Shown: positions 47,718 to 56,171 of the stretch, in pieces
How the letters are laid out: every line of letters begins with the position of its first letter
How positions within the stretch are numbered: position 1 is the first letter of the stretch
Origin: Methanococcus maripaludis
Lineage (GTDB): Archaea; AGJL01; Methanococci; Methanococcales; Methanococcaceae
Assembly (NCBI RefSeq): GCF_013760955.1
Contig: NZ_JACDUL010000004.1
Location: forward strand, 62,001 to 126,000
Direction: 5' to 3'
DNA length: 64,000 nucleotides
Position numbers and translations under genes: made by a program
Notes under the pieces: model-generated
Seen by the model: the letters and a program-made list of their open reading frames with translations, nothing else
Database searches by the model: none
What the model was told of the DNA's origin: nothing

Positions 47718-48122
47718 TTACTTTAAATTTATTTTGTAGCCATGTGGACACTTTTCGGGGCGATCTATAAATTCATATAACTTTTCGATTGTTTTGTCAG
47801 ACACAGCATGCTCTATTTTACATGCCTCCTCTTGTGCAAATTCCAAATCAAGACCTAAAATTTCAGTTAAAAAACACTCGATAATCCTGTGCTTTCGAAT
47901 GGTTTCTTTTGCAATTTTTTCGCCAGATTCTTTGAGATTTATTCCAATGTACGGCTGGTAATCTATCAATCCGTCACCGTGCAACTTTTTAGCCATACTT
48001 GTTACTGCGGCAGGCTGAACATTCATTAATTTTGCAAGTTCAGTTGTTTTTATCGGCCTTTTATTTTCTCTTATGAATAAAAATATATTTTCAAGATAAT
48101 CTTCGATGTTTTGGGATACCAA
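47718..48122 (-). CDS. DtxR/MntR-family metal-dependent transcriptional repressor
   Basis: A 134-residue regulator. The winged helix (RPIKTTELAKLMNVQPAAVTSMAKKLH) is followed by the dimerisation/metal-binding segment with IRKHRIIECFLTEILGLD and EEACKIEHAVSD, which hold the usual His/Glu/Cys ligands. There is no SH3-like third domain. The start is a TTG after GGTGGTTAGT; the in-frame upstream ATG would put TATA-like sequence into the coding part. It is divergent from feoA, and a palindrome lies between them, so it probably represses feo and perhaps itself. Confidence 0.88.
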   Translation of the reverse strand: MVSQNIEDYLENIFLFIRENKRPIKTTELAKLMNVQPAAVTSMAKKLHGDGLIDYQPYIGINLKESGEKIAKETIRKHRIIECFLTEILGLDLEFAQEEACKIEHAVSDKTIEKLYEFIDRPEKCPHGYKINLK

Positions 48123-48171
48123 ACTAACCACCCAATGGAAAAATATATATAGTTTCAAAATATTATAGAAT

Positions 48172-48204
48172 TTAAGTTAAGTTAAATTATTTAATCTATC
48201 TTAA
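48172..48204. promoter_or_regulatory. Candidate metal-repressor operator between dtxR-like gene and feoA
   Basis: A 33-bp imperfect palindrome centred at 48188, with arms TTAAG...CTTAA and core TTAAATTATTTAA (48182-48194). The arms match at all but a few positions. It lies in the divergent promoter region. The same 13-base core occurs again at 48503-48515. Confidence 0.6.
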
Positions 48205-48234
48205 TTAATTTATATATATAATTTTGGTGGTCAT

Positions 48235-48441
48235 ATGGAAAATCTTTTGCACAAAGACCCTGGTTCATACATAGTAGTTAAGGTTGAAGGACACTGTAGA
48301 AGATTTTATGAACTTGGAATTCTTCCAGGTTGTAAAATAACCTTGATATCCAAAACTGACCGGGGCCCAGTACTTATAAGAGTTGGAAACTCGAAAGTAG
48401 CTCTTGGAAGAGGCATGGCCGAATCTATTTTTGTAGAATAA
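48235..48441 (+). CDS. feoA: FeoA family protein
   Basis: A 68-residue SH3-like protein needed for FeoB-dependent ferrous iron uptake. GHCRRFYELGILPGCKITLISK and GPVLIRVGNSKVALGRGMAESIFV match FeoA closely. The start ATG follows GGTGGTCAT. Between its stop codon and the Cys-rich peptide gene there is a 109-base gap with its own palindrome, so feoB may also be transcribed separately. Confidence 0.92.
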   Translation: MENLLHKDPGSYIVVKVEGHCRRFYELGILPGCKITLISKTDRGPVLIRVGNSKVALGRGMAESIFVE

Positions 48442-48500
48442 TTTAAAAAAATTTATTTAGAAAAAATCATAACCTAATTTACGAAAAAATATTTAACCAT

Positions 48501-48517
48501 GCTTAAATTATTTAAGC
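48501..48517. promoter_or_regulatory. Perfect 17-bp palindrome before the Cys-rich peptide and feoB
   Basis: GCTTAAATTATTTAAGC has perfect 8-base arms around a central T, and symmetry continues imperfectly out to about 37 bp (TTTAACC... and ...GGTAAAA). It follows a TATA-like AAAATATTTAA (48486-48496) at the spacing where transcription should start. The core equals that of the feoA/dtxR site. Confidence 0.65.
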
Positions 48518-48550
48518 TAGGTAAAATATGAATGGCCTGTGTGATTCAAT

Positions 48551-48688
48551 ATGGAAACTTTAAAAAAAGAGAAAAAGGAGAATCTTATTGAAAAAATTCT
48601 CGTTAAAATTTCAAAAAATATTGTGAAAGCCAGCTGTTCATGCTGCAGCGAGAAAAAAAACTGCAAAGGAAAATGTAATACTGAATAA
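48551..48688 (+). CDS. Feo-associated Cys-rich small protein, 45 residues
   Basis: A 45-codon gene between feoA and feoB, starting at an ATG after GTGTGATTCAAT. The N-terminal two thirds are a basic amphipathic helix (KKEKKENLIEKILVKISKNI). The last part is Cys-rich: CSCCSEKKNCKGKC, five Cys in 14 residues, suggesting Fe-S or metal binding. FeoC and the FeoB-associated Cys-rich proteins of bacteria are analogous by position and Cys content, but sequence similarity is not evident. The feoB start is 15 bases downstream. Confidence 0.72.
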   Translation: METLKKEKKENLIEKILVKISKNIVKASCSCCSEKKNCKGKCNTE

Positions 48689-48702
48689 AACTGGTGAATA
48701 GA

Positions 48703-50646
48703 ATGGATGAAAAAAATATTGTTGCACTACTCGGTCAGCCCAATGTTGGAAAAACTACCCTTTTTAACCACCTAACTGGAATGAAACAGAGAATTGGAAA
48801 CTGGCCCGGCGTTACTGTTGAAAAAAAAGAAGGTTTTTTTAAAAAAAATAATGAAAACTATATTGTAGTCGATTTACCCGGAATATACTCATTAATGTCT
48901 GATTCGATCGATCAGAAAATTGCAAGAGATTATATTGTTGAAAATAGCGAAATTACTGTAATTGATGTAATTGACACCCCAAATATAAACAGGAACCTTT
49001 ATTTAACCATACAACTTTTAGAACTTGGAATAAGTCCAATTTTATGTTTAAATTTAATCGATGAAGCGGAAAAATTTGGAATTTATGTAAATGACCAGAA
49101 ATTAAGTGAAAAATTAGGCGTTCCCGTAATAAGAACATCAGGAAGGCTTAAAATAGGTATTGATAACTTAAAAGAATCACTCCATCAATACAAGCCTGTA
49201 GAAGCTGTAAAAATTAGCTATTCTTCATTACTAGAAGAAAATATCGAAAAAATAGTCGATAAATTAGAAGATGGTTCATATAAACTATCTGAAATTTATG
49301 AAAGACTTCCTAAAAGATGGATTGCAATATCCCTTCTCGAAAAAGACCCTGATGTCGTAAATGAGTTTTCAAAATATCCCGAATTTATAAAATTTGTAAA
49401 AGACCTGAAAATTGAAATTGAGAACGAAATAAAACACGATGTCGAAAGCTACGTTGTAGAACAGAGATACAAAAAATGCGATGAAATTTTAGCAGGCGTC
49501 ATGGTAAATAGTGAATTGTACGAAGATATTGACACTATTGTGATTCATCCAGTTTACGGGAGTTTGATATTTGGAGTAATATTATACACGATGTATAATT
49601 TCGTATTCGGGTTAGGGGACATATTTTCAGGATTTATCGGATCATTCTTTGAAATCCTTGGAAATTACTTAATGAATATCCTTCCAGAATCAATTTCTGG
49701 AGTAATTGTAGATGGATTACTTGCAGGAGTTGGTGGAGTTCTTGAATTCTTCCCACTAGTATTCTTAATAATGTTTTCACTTTCAACCCTTGAAGATACA
49801 GGTTACTTATCAAGAGTCACAGCTTTAACGCACTCGATCATGTCCAAAATGGGATTAAGTGGAAAATCATTTATTCCAATGATTACTGGTTTTGGATGCA
49901 GTGTTCCGGCATTAATGGGCACAAGGTTTATTTCAAGCCATAAAGAAAGGTTAATTACGCTTTTAGTAACGCCACTTGTTCCCTGCTCTGCAAGATTCGT
50001 CATTATCGGATTTTTTGCATCATTTTTCTTTGTAGAACATGCTGCACTCTTTACATTGGGCATTCTTGCAATTACATTTGCAATGCTCTTCATGGTGTCC
50101 TATTTATTAAGTAAATTCATAAAAGGAGAATCTGAAGAATATATATTTGAATTACCGCCATATCGAACTCCTGATTGGGACAATATCATTAAAATGACCT
50201 GGGAAAAAAGCAAAGAATTTCTAAAAAAAGCAGGAACTGTTATTGCTGCAGGCTCCCTTTTATTCTATGGCCTTATAAATTATCCATCTCCTGATGCAAA
50301 TTACGCCGCGGTTGTTGGAAAAATTCTTGAGCATGTAACATTGTATATGGGACTCGACTGGAGGGCTGCAATATCACTTATATTTGGAATATTTGCAAAA
50401 GAACTGGTTGTTTCAAGTTTTAGCATATTGTATCCTGAAAATATTGCAACAGCATTCAGTCCATTAAAAGCTTTCGTATTAACGCTTGTTTCAGTACTCT
50501 ATATGCCGTGCCTTGCAACACTTGCAACACTTTACCTTGAAACACGAAGTTTGAAATGGACCGCGTTTGGGATAGGCTATAATTTAGTACTCGCAACAGT
50601 TGTTGGAATAATAACATACAATTTAGGAACAATGCTTGGCTTTTAA
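48703..50646 (+). CDS. feoB: Ferrous iron transport protein B
   Basis: A 647-residue Fe2+ transporter. The N-terminal G domain has G1 GQPNVGKTT (9-17), G3 DLPGIYSL (about 54-61) and G4 NLID (about 118-121), followed by a GDI helical domain. The C-terminal membrane part has two Gate repeats (GFGCSVPALMGTRF near 402-415 and MPCLATLATLYLE near 604-616). I start at the ATG after GGTGAATAGA. It is transcribed with the Cys-rich peptide and probably controlled by the palindrome at 48501. Confidence 0.96.
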   Translation: MDEKNIVALLGQPNVGKTTLFNHLTGMKQRIGNWPGVTVEKKEGFFKKNNENYIVVDLPGIYSLMSDSIDQKIARDYIVENSEITVIDVIDTPNINRNLYLTIQLLELGISPILCLNLIDEAEKFGIYVNDQKLSEKLGVPVIRTSGRLKIGIDNLKESLHQYKPVEAVKISYSSLLEENIEKIVDKLEDGSYKLSEIYERLPKRWIAISLLEKDPDVVNEFSKYPEFIKFVKDLKIEIENEIKHDVESYVVEQRYKKCDEILAGVMVNSELYEDIDTIVIHPVYGSLIFGVILYTMYNFVFGLGDIFSGFIGSFFEILGNYLMNILPESISGVIVDGLLAGVGGVLEFFPLVFLIMFSLSTLEDTGYLSRVTALTHSIMSKMGLSGKSFIPMITGFGCSVPALMGTRFISSHKERLITLLVTPLVPCSARFVIIGFFASFFFVEHAALFTLGILAITFAMLFMVSYLLSKFIKGESEEYIFELPPYRTPDWDNIIKMTWEKSKEFLKKAGTVIAAGSLLFYGLINYPSPDANYAAVVGKILEHVTLYMGLDWRAAISLIFGIFAKELVVSSFSILYPENIATAFSPLKAFVLTLVSVLYMPCLATLATLYLETRSLKWTAFGIGYNLVLATVVGIITYNLGTMLGF

Positions 50647-50848
50647 TCCAAATTACTATTTTTTTAATTTTAAGGCCGCTTTGAAATTAACGATTTTTAA
50701 AAAATAGATTCTGTATAAAAACATATTAGGTACAGTTACTTAAAATAAAATTTCTGTAATAGCATAATAATTTAAATATATTAATGCATTTATAAAAATT
50801 AATATTCTTAAAGTTATAAAATAAATTAAAAATAAATGGAAAAGGAAA

Positions 50849-51247
50849 TTAGTTGGATTCTATTTTAATGGCTACTTTTAATGTAGTTTCAATGTGTTTA
50901 CCACTGACTTTTTCATCAATAGATGCCAAGTCATTTAATTTTTCTTTTATTGATTCTGAAATCAATTTTACTATTTCAACAGGATCTATTGCTGAATAAA
51001 GGTAAGGCTTTTTACCAAGGCCGTCTCTATCCATTTTTTTCCTGATAACATATTCTTCGTTGTACATTTCAAATATTGATTCCCTTATAGTTGAAGGGTA
51101 AATTCCAGTACCTTTTGCTATTTCATCCACCGTACTTTCTGGGTACATTCTTAAGAATATGTATATTTTAGCCCTAACTTCACTTGACAAAAGCGAAGAT
51201 ACGTTGGCTATTAATGTTTTTTCGACACTCTCTATAGTTTTACTCAT
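50849..51247 (-). CDS. Winged-helix transcriptional regulator, TrmB-like
   Basis: A 132-residue protein. Residues 15-70 form a winged helix (LSSEVRAKIYIFLRMYPESTVDEIAKGTGIYPSTIRESIF), followed by a wing with KKPYLYSAIDP and a C-terminal coiled helix for dimerisation. It resembles small TrmB/ArsR-type archaeal regulators. No ligand domain is present. The ATG follows CGGTGTCAAT. It lies next to the Mop-type gene on the same strand, with a 167-base gap. Targets are unknown. Confidence 0.72.
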   Translation of the reverse strand: MSKTIESVEKTLIANVSSLLSSEVRAKIYIFLRMYPESTVDEIAKGTGIYPSTIRESIFEMYNEEYVIRKKMDRDGLGKKPYLYSAIDPVEIVKLISESIKEKLNDLASIDEKVSGKHIETTLKVAIKIESN

Positions 51248-51414
51248 ATTGACACCGTATTTATTTCGTTGGATTATTGTCTTTTGGATTTGGATTAATA
51301 GTTATATAAAAATAGTGGCCTCGTAAGTATATTATATTTTAAAATATATAAAGAGGTATTCGATTATTCATTAGTACCCCTTAATAAAAAAGTTATTTTG
51401 AGTTAATAGATTCT

Positions 51415-51621
51415 TTATTTTTCAATCATTACTGAAGTTGATTTAACTAGTACAGTTACCTCATCCCCAACTTTCAAACCAAGATCTTTTTCTGCATCAA
51501 GAGTAATTACAGACACTATATTGTTTCCCCCGCCAATATCCACCTTAATTTTTGCAACCACTTGTCCCTCTACAATTTCAAGTATTTTTCCCTTGAACTG
51601 GTTCCTAATACTCATTTTCAT
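51415..51621 (-). CDS. Molbindin (Mop/TOBE domain protein)
   Basis: A 68-residue single Mop domain. MSIRNQFKGKILEIVEGQVVAKI-type N-terminus and GLKVGDEVTVLVKSTSVMI at the end are typical of molybdate/tungstate-binding molbindins, which store oxyanion or act in homeostasis. Methanogens need Mo or W for formylmethanofuran dehydrogenase and Mo for nitrogenase. The start follows GGGGATATGCC; the ATG two codons later is an alternative. Confidence 0.88.
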   Translation of the reverse strand: MKMSIRNQFKGKILEIVEGQVVAKIKVDIGGGNNIVSVITLDAEKDLGLKVGDEVTVLVKSTSVMIEK

Positions 51622-51945
51622 GGCATATCCCCTTTTAAGATTGTTTATCCATAGTAAAATTTTGAATTTAATAATTTATAAACTTTCCAGTATCGAGATA
51701 ACCTTTTTATATTTGGTAACGATAGTTATGATGTTATGGTACGGCCATAATTTGGAGAATTCTCTAAATTTTGTTTTCCCTGCGATTTTTTTAAAAATTA
51801 AACCTGCAGTGATTGCTGTTTTTTTTGAATTAAATTCTTTAAAATGGCGCAAAAATGGTTAATATAAGAAATACCCTGAAATGTACCTAAACTTTATATA
51901 CTTTTAAATAAAATAGATTTTGGAAAACCATTTGGAGGTTATACT
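51622..51945. other. Divergent intergenic region with rpl34e promoter
   Basis: About 320 bases. TTTATATA at 51893-51900 is a good TATA box for the L34e operon. A 44-codon frame from 51729 has no ribosome binding site and I do not accept it. No other structure stands out. Confidence 0.5.
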
Positions 51946-52215
51946 ATGCCTGCCCCAAGATATAAGTCAGGTTCATCTAAAAAAGTGTACAGAAAAGCAC
52001 CTGGAAACAGTTCAATCGTGCACTATAGAAGAAAAAAACAATCAAAAGCAGTTTGTGGAGCTTGCGGTGCTTTATTAAATGGAGTACCTAGAGGAAGAGC
52101 AGTAGAAATCACAAAATTAGCTAAAACACAAAAAAGACCAGAAAGAGCATTCGGTGGCAACTTGTGCCCAAAATGTGTTAAAAAAATGATGGTCATTAAA
52201 GCTAGAAACTTCTAA
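51946..52215 (+). CDS. rpl34e: 50S ribosomal protein L34e
   Basis: An 89-residue ribosomal protein. MPAPRYKSGSSKKVYRKAPG at the start and the zinc-ribbon CGACGALLNGVPR and CPKCVKKM identify archaeal L34e. GGAGGTTATACT precedes the ATG. It opens an operon with cytidylate kinase (9-base gap) and L14e, a gene order conserved in archaea. Confidence 0.96.
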   Translation: MPAPRYKSGSSKKVYRKAPGNSSIVHYRRKKQSKAVCGACGALLNGVPRGRAVEITKLAKTQKRPERAFGGNLCPKCVKKMMVIKARNF

Positions 52216-52224
52216 GGTGCCAGT

Positions 52225-52761
52225 ATGATTATTACCATTGGAGGATTACCGGGTACAGGGACTACAACGACTTCCAAGTTAATTTCAGAAAAGTACGGGT
52301 TAAACCATGTCTGTGCAGGATTTATCTTCAGAGACATGGCAAAAGAAAGGAACATGACCCTTCAGGAATTCAGCAGTTACGCAGAAACAAACACTGAAGT
52401 TGACAACGAAATTGACAGAAGACAGGTTGAGGCAGCTCAATCCGGGGATTTAATCCTTGAAGGTAGACTTGCAGGATGGATCCTCAAAAAAAGTGACATA
52501 AAACCGGATTTAAGCATTTGGCTTAAAGCAGACCCGATGGTAAGATGCATTAGGATCAGCGAACGAGAAAACGAGAACGTTGATCTGGCACTTGAAAAAA
52601 TGATTTCAAGGGAAGCTAGCGAAAAGAAAAGATACAAAGAAATATATAATATCGAAATTGATGATTTATCGATATACGATATTGTAATCGAGTCCTCGAA
52701 ATGGGACGCCAATGGGGTATTTAATATCATCGAAAAAGCCATTGAAAACTTGAAAGCTTAG
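52225..52761 (+). CDS. cmk: Cytidylate kinase, archaeal type
   Basis: A 178-residue enzyme phosphorylating CMP/dCMP with ATP. The P-loop reads [10 protein letters not shown] (7-16), where the usual Walker A Lys is replaced by Thr. [15 protein letters not shown] near 31-45 and [10 protein letters not shown] near 74-83 are the NMP-binding parts. The start ATG follows AGGTGCCAGT. It sits between L34e and L14e, as in many archaea. Confidence 0.93.
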   Translation: MIITIGGLPGTGTTTTSKLISEKYGLNHVCAGFIFRDMAKERNMTLQEFSSYAETNTEVDNEIDRRQVEAAQSGDLILEGRLAGWILKKSDIKPDLSIWLKADPMVRCIRISERENENVDLALEKMISREASEKKRYKEIYNIEIDDLSIYDIVIESSKWDANGVFNIIEKAIENLKA

Positions 52762-52843
52762 ATGGTAGTAAATCTCTCTGTTTGAAGTATGACATGTGAT
52801 TGGCGACATTCACATTAACAAAAAATAAGACGAGGTAATAATT

Positions 52844-53077
52844 ATGGCAGCAATTGAAGTAGGAAGAGTTTGCATCAAAACATTAGGAAGAGAAGCAGGA
52901 AACACCTGTGTTATCGTTGAAGTATTAGACAAAAACTTTGTAGTTATCGACGGTGGCGTTAAAAGAAGAAGATGCAACTTAAAACACGTTGAACCAACTG
53001 ACAAAAAAGTTGACTTAGAAAAAGCAGCTTCAACCGAAGAAGTTAAGTTAGCTTTAGATGCAGCAGGCTTATTATAA
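52844..53077 (+). CDS. rpl14e: 50S ribosomal protein L14e
   Basis: A 77-residue KOW-fold ribosomal protein. IEVGRVCIKTLGREAGNTCVIVE and FVVIDGGVKRRRCNLKHVEP are diagnostic. The start ATG follows GAGGTAATAATT. It is separated from cmk by 82 bases, so it may have an extra promoter, but cotranscription is normal for this cluster. Confidence 0.96.
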   Translation: MAAIEVGRVCIKTLGREAGNTCVIVEVLDKNFVVIDGGVKRRRCNLKHVEPTDKKVDLEKAASTEEVKLALDAAGLL

Positions 53078-53189
53078 CTCCAAATCAGTGCTAAAATCGC
53101 ACTCTAATTTCTTTTTTTAGAATATTTAAAAAAATTTAAAACTGTTTTAAACTTAAACTAAATTTAAAAAAAAATTTATATTTAAAAAT

Positions 53190-53591
53190 TTAATCATCTG
53201 TTTCAATTAATTTTCCAGCGTCTTCTCCAGGTTTTACGCTGTAAATGCTTGTAATTGTAATAACAATTGCTCCTTTTGGAGTTAAACCAGGAATTTTTGC
53301 TTTGTTTAATTCTTTTGCTTTTTCATAGTATTCTCCATCAGTTACAATCTCAGCTTTTCCCTTGTACTGGAATGGGTGTGCCCTACAGTCTGCGACATTT
53401 ATTGCAACAACCGGATTTTCTTTGATATTATTGAGAGTTTTGTTCATGAAATTATCTGAAATTACGAGTTTATCCCCAACAAACTGGTTTGCACCCATTG
53501 GAGCAACGTTTGGAACCCCATCTTTTGAAGATGTTGCTAAAAATAAAAGACCTGTTATATCAGTTTTCATTTCTTCTGTTAACTTAACCAT
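53190..53591 (-). CDS. Pyridoxamine 5'-phosphate oxidase family flavin-binding protein
   Basis: A 133-residue split-barrel protein. LLFLATSSKDGVPNVAPMGANQFVGDKLVISD (about 15-46) is the FMN-binding strand set of PNPOx-like proteins. RAHPFQYKGKAEIVTDG follows near 70-86. These proteins bind FMN or F420 and act as small oxidoreductases or scavengers; the reaction here is unknown. The start follows GGGGATATAA. It is downstream of the AIM24 gene on the same strand (63-base gap). Confidence 0.85.
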   Translation of the reverse strand: MVKLTEEMKTDITGLLFLATSSKDGVPNVAPMGANQFVGDKLVISDNFMNKTLNNIKENPVVAINVADCRAHPFQYKGKAEIVTDGEYYEKAKELNKAKIPGLTPKGAIVITITSIYSVKPGEDAGKLIETDD

Positions 53592-53654
53592 TTATATCCC
53601 CTTTTCTGTTTTTATTTTCAGTTTATTTTTTGATTTGTCATTATTTAAACTTAA

Positions 53655-54323
53655 TTATCCTTGTTTTGGTGTTGGAAGGTACGGAGTTATGAAATCAATG
53701 AAACTTTCGATATTTCTGGTCTGAATATAAACTTTACCCGTTCCGCTGAAATTGTAGACTAAACCTTCGCCACCAAGAAGTGTTGATTTTAAACCGCCCA
53801 CTTTTCCAAGATTATATTTTAAATCACCGGTAAATGCAACTAAATTTCCATTATCGACCATTATTGATTCATTGTCTAATTCTATTTCTTCGATTGCACC
53901 GTATGATGATAAAAATACATCTCCTGAACCTTCAATTTTCATTAAAAAAAGTCCTTTTCCACCGAAAAATGTTTTTCCACCACCAAATTTCGTATCAATT
54001 GATAAATCTGGTGAAGATGCTAAGTACGCACCGCTACTTGCATATAAGGTTCCATTGAGTTCATGGTGAATTATATCTCCAGAAAATCCCGGTGCAAGTG
54101 CAAGTTTTCCAGAACCACTTAATTTATTCATAAATATGCTTTCTCCAACAACTGCCCTTTTTAAAACACCTAAAACTCCGCCTTTAGCAGATGTTTCGAT
54201 ATTTACCCCAACATCTTTATAAACCATTGAACCTGTTTCTGTCATTATTTCCTGATTGTTTAAGTTTATTTTTAAAAGGGAGTATGAAGGTCTGCTCGTT
54301 ATTTCAAAATCGTAGTCTGCCAT
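53655..54323 (-). CDS. AIM24 family protein (TIGR00266)
   Basis: A 222-residue protein of the AIM24/TRAP-like beta-barrel family. It shows the usual run MVYKDVGVNIETSA, RAVVGESIFMNKLSGSGKLAL near 53-73 and VFLSSYGAIEEIEL near 134-147, with repeated Gly-rich turns. Its biochemical role is unknown; bacterial homologues have been linked to membrane integrity. The ATG follows GGTGAAAAC. Confidence 0.9.
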   Translation of the reverse strand: MADYDFEITSRPSYSLLKINLNNQEIMTETGSMVYKDVGVNIETSAKGGVLGVLKRAVVGESIFMNKLSGSGKLALAPGFSGDIIHHELNGTLYASSGAYLASSPDLSIDTKFGGGKTFFGGKGLFLMKIEGSGDVFLSSYGAIEEIELDNESIMVDNGNLVAFTGDLKYNLGKVGGLKSTLLGGEGLVYNFSGTGKVYIQTRNIESFIDFITPYLPTPKQG

Positions 54324-54386
54324 GTTTTCACCAACCTAGTTCTTTATATTAATATCAAAACTGTATTTTATATATCTTCGCTTTAA

Positions 54387-55295
54387 TTATTTTTTAAATC
54401 TTAATTTATAGAGTTTTTTAGATAAATCCAATAATAAATCCCTATTTTGAAGGTTTGATATCCAATTTTCAGGAATATTTGATATTCCATAATATGCCCC
54501 TGCAATTGCCCCGTACATACTTCCCATGCTGTCAGTATCCCCTCCCGCATTTACACAAGAAATCATTCCATCTTTAAAGTTATCAGTTCTTAAAAACGTT
54601 GCAATTGCTGAAGGAACACATTCAATTGCAGGAAGCCCAGTATTAAATAACTCATAAGCTTCTTCAGCTGAATTTAACTCATTTATAAGGAGTATTTTCT
54701 CAGAAAAGTCGTAAGAAACTTCTTCAATAAATTTTGCACATTTTTTAATGGATTTTTCAGATTTGACATTATTTACTGACTCTGCAACAAAAAATGCGAT
54801 TGAAAGAGCACCGGCAATTGCTTCATCGTTGTTATGGGTTAATTTTGTAGCACTGATTGTTATTTCCTTTAATTTTTCGTATTCTCCAAAATAAAAAAGT
54901 CCTAGTGGCCCAACCCTCATTGAAGAGCCGCATGTTCTAGAATCACAACCCGTTTTATCCCCTTCAATTAATTTTTCGATCGCTTTTGTACTCGTTGGCC
55001 CCATTCCAACCGGATCATTGTTGTACCACTTTATTAATTCCTCGATAAAAATATCATTATTAAAACCTTTTTCATCAAAAGAATTCAGTATTGCAATTGT
55101 TTGATCCGTATCGTCAGTATACTGTCCTGCTTTTAAAATTCCATTAAATTTATTCAGCGGATCTACAAAATTATCGATTATTCCGTATTTTTCTGCAATT
55201 TCTTCTTTTGTAAACCATTCTGTTGGCATACCGAGTGCGTCCCCGATAGAAAGCCCCAAAATGCTTCCCTCAAACTTTTCAAGCATTTTGTCCAT
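54387..55295 (-). CDS. ADP-ribosylglycohydrolase (DraG-like) family protein
   Basis: A 302-residue hydrolase of the DraG/ARH family. The metal-binding motifs are visible: GLSIGDALGMPTEW (about 14-27), QYTDDTDQTIA (about 58-68) and NAGGDTDSMGSMYGAIAGA (about 253-271). It would remove ADP-ribose from protein or hydrolyse a related nucleotide. The link to nitrogenase control (dinitrogenase reductase-activating DraG) is not supported locally, as no draT is present. The start ATG follows TTGAGGGATATT; an in-frame TTG upstream is part of that site. Confidence 0.9.
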   Translation of the reverse strand: MDKMLEKFEGSILGLSIGDALGMPTEWFTKEEIAEKYGIIDNFVDPLNKFNGILKAGQYTDDTDQTIAILNSFDEKGFNNDIFIEELIKWYNNDPVGMGPTSTKAIEKLIEGDKTGCDSRTCGSSMRVGPLGLFYFGEYEKLKEITISATKLTHNNDEAIAGALSIAFFVAESVNNVKSEKSIKKCAKFIEEVSYDFSEKILLINELNSAEEAYELFNTGLPAIECVPSAIATFLRTDNFKDGMISCVNAGGDTDSMGSMYGAIAGAYYGISNIPENWISNLQNRDLLLDLSKKLYKLRFKK

Positions 55296-55341
55296 AATAT
55301 CCCTCAAAACATTTATAATTCAAAATAACAATATTTAAATC

Positions 55342-56151
55342 ATGGTAAAAATAGGTTGCTCATCACTGTTTTTCTGGGAATATACTATTGAAGAGATTGT
55401 AGATATCTTTTTAGAACTCGGCTTAAAAAATATGGAATTTTTCCCGGAAAATCCAGAATTTTGGAAAAAAAGAAATGATTTAGATTATATTAATAGCATT
55501 AAGTCTGAAATATCAAAAATAGATATAACAATCCACGCACCCTATATCGAATTAAATCCTTCATCCACCAATGAAAATATACGGTGCGTTACACTGATGG
55601 AAACATTTTGGGCAATGGATCTCTCGAAAAAATTCAATGCAAAACTTATTACAATTCATGCTGGAAAAAGACCAACCAATAGGATACCCACAGCTGAGGA
55701 ATACACTAATTTTGATGATTATCTAGAAAAATCGATAAATTATGCATTAAAAAATGAAATAACCCTTTGTCTTGAAAATTCCCCTAAAAAAATAAATAAT
55801 ATCTGTTACAGCGTTGAATCGATGAAAAAAACCCTTGATAACTTTAAAAGTTTGTATATGACTCTCGATATTGCACATGCACGTGAAAACTCACTTGAAT
55901 TTATCAAAAATCTCCATGAAAAAATTAAAAATATGCATATATCCGGAGTAAATTCAAAAGACCACTATCCATTAAGCGAATCTAAAATAAATTTTGATGA
56001 AACACTAAATCTACTTGTAAATAACTACAACTATAATGGAGCCCTAAATTTTGAATTCAACGATTTAATATACGAAAAAACGCTTTCTAAACATGAAAAA
56101 ATGGATATTTTAGCCAATGAAATTAATTATCTCGAAAAAATAATAGAATAA
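55342..56151 (+). CDS. Sugar phosphate isomerase/epimerase-like TIM-barrel protein (AP endonuclease 2 family)
   Basis: A 269-residue TIM-barrel protein. Metal-binding residues appear in LGLKNMEFFPENPEFW (about 27-42), DITIHAPYIELNP (about 68-80), LITIHAGKRP (about 107-116), LCLENSP (about 145-151) and MTLDIAHARE (about 175-184), the pattern of xylose-isomerase-like/endonuclease IV barrels. The specific reaction is unknown. No ribosome binding site precedes the ATG. The divergent DraG-like gene starts only 46 bases away, so the mRNA may be leaderless. Confidence 0.82.
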   Translation: MVKIGCSSLFFWEYTIEEIVDIFLELGLKNMEFFPENPEFWKKRNDLDYINSIKSEISKIDITIHAPYIELNPSSTNENIRCVTLMETFWAMDLSKKFNAKLITIHAGKRPTNRIPTAEEYTNFDDYLEKSINYALKNEITLCLENSPKKINNICYSVESMKKTLDNFKSLYMTLDIAHARENSLEFIKNLHEKIKNMHISGVNSKDHYPLSESKINFDETLNLLVNNYNYNGALNFEFNDLIYEKTLSKHEKMDILANEINYLEKIIE

Positions 56152-56171
56152 ATTAAAAACCAAAAAATAAT

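Noticed and set aside
51729-51862. 44-codon plus-strand frame before rpl34e
   Set aside because: It has no ribosome binding site, poor composition, and lies in a promoter region.
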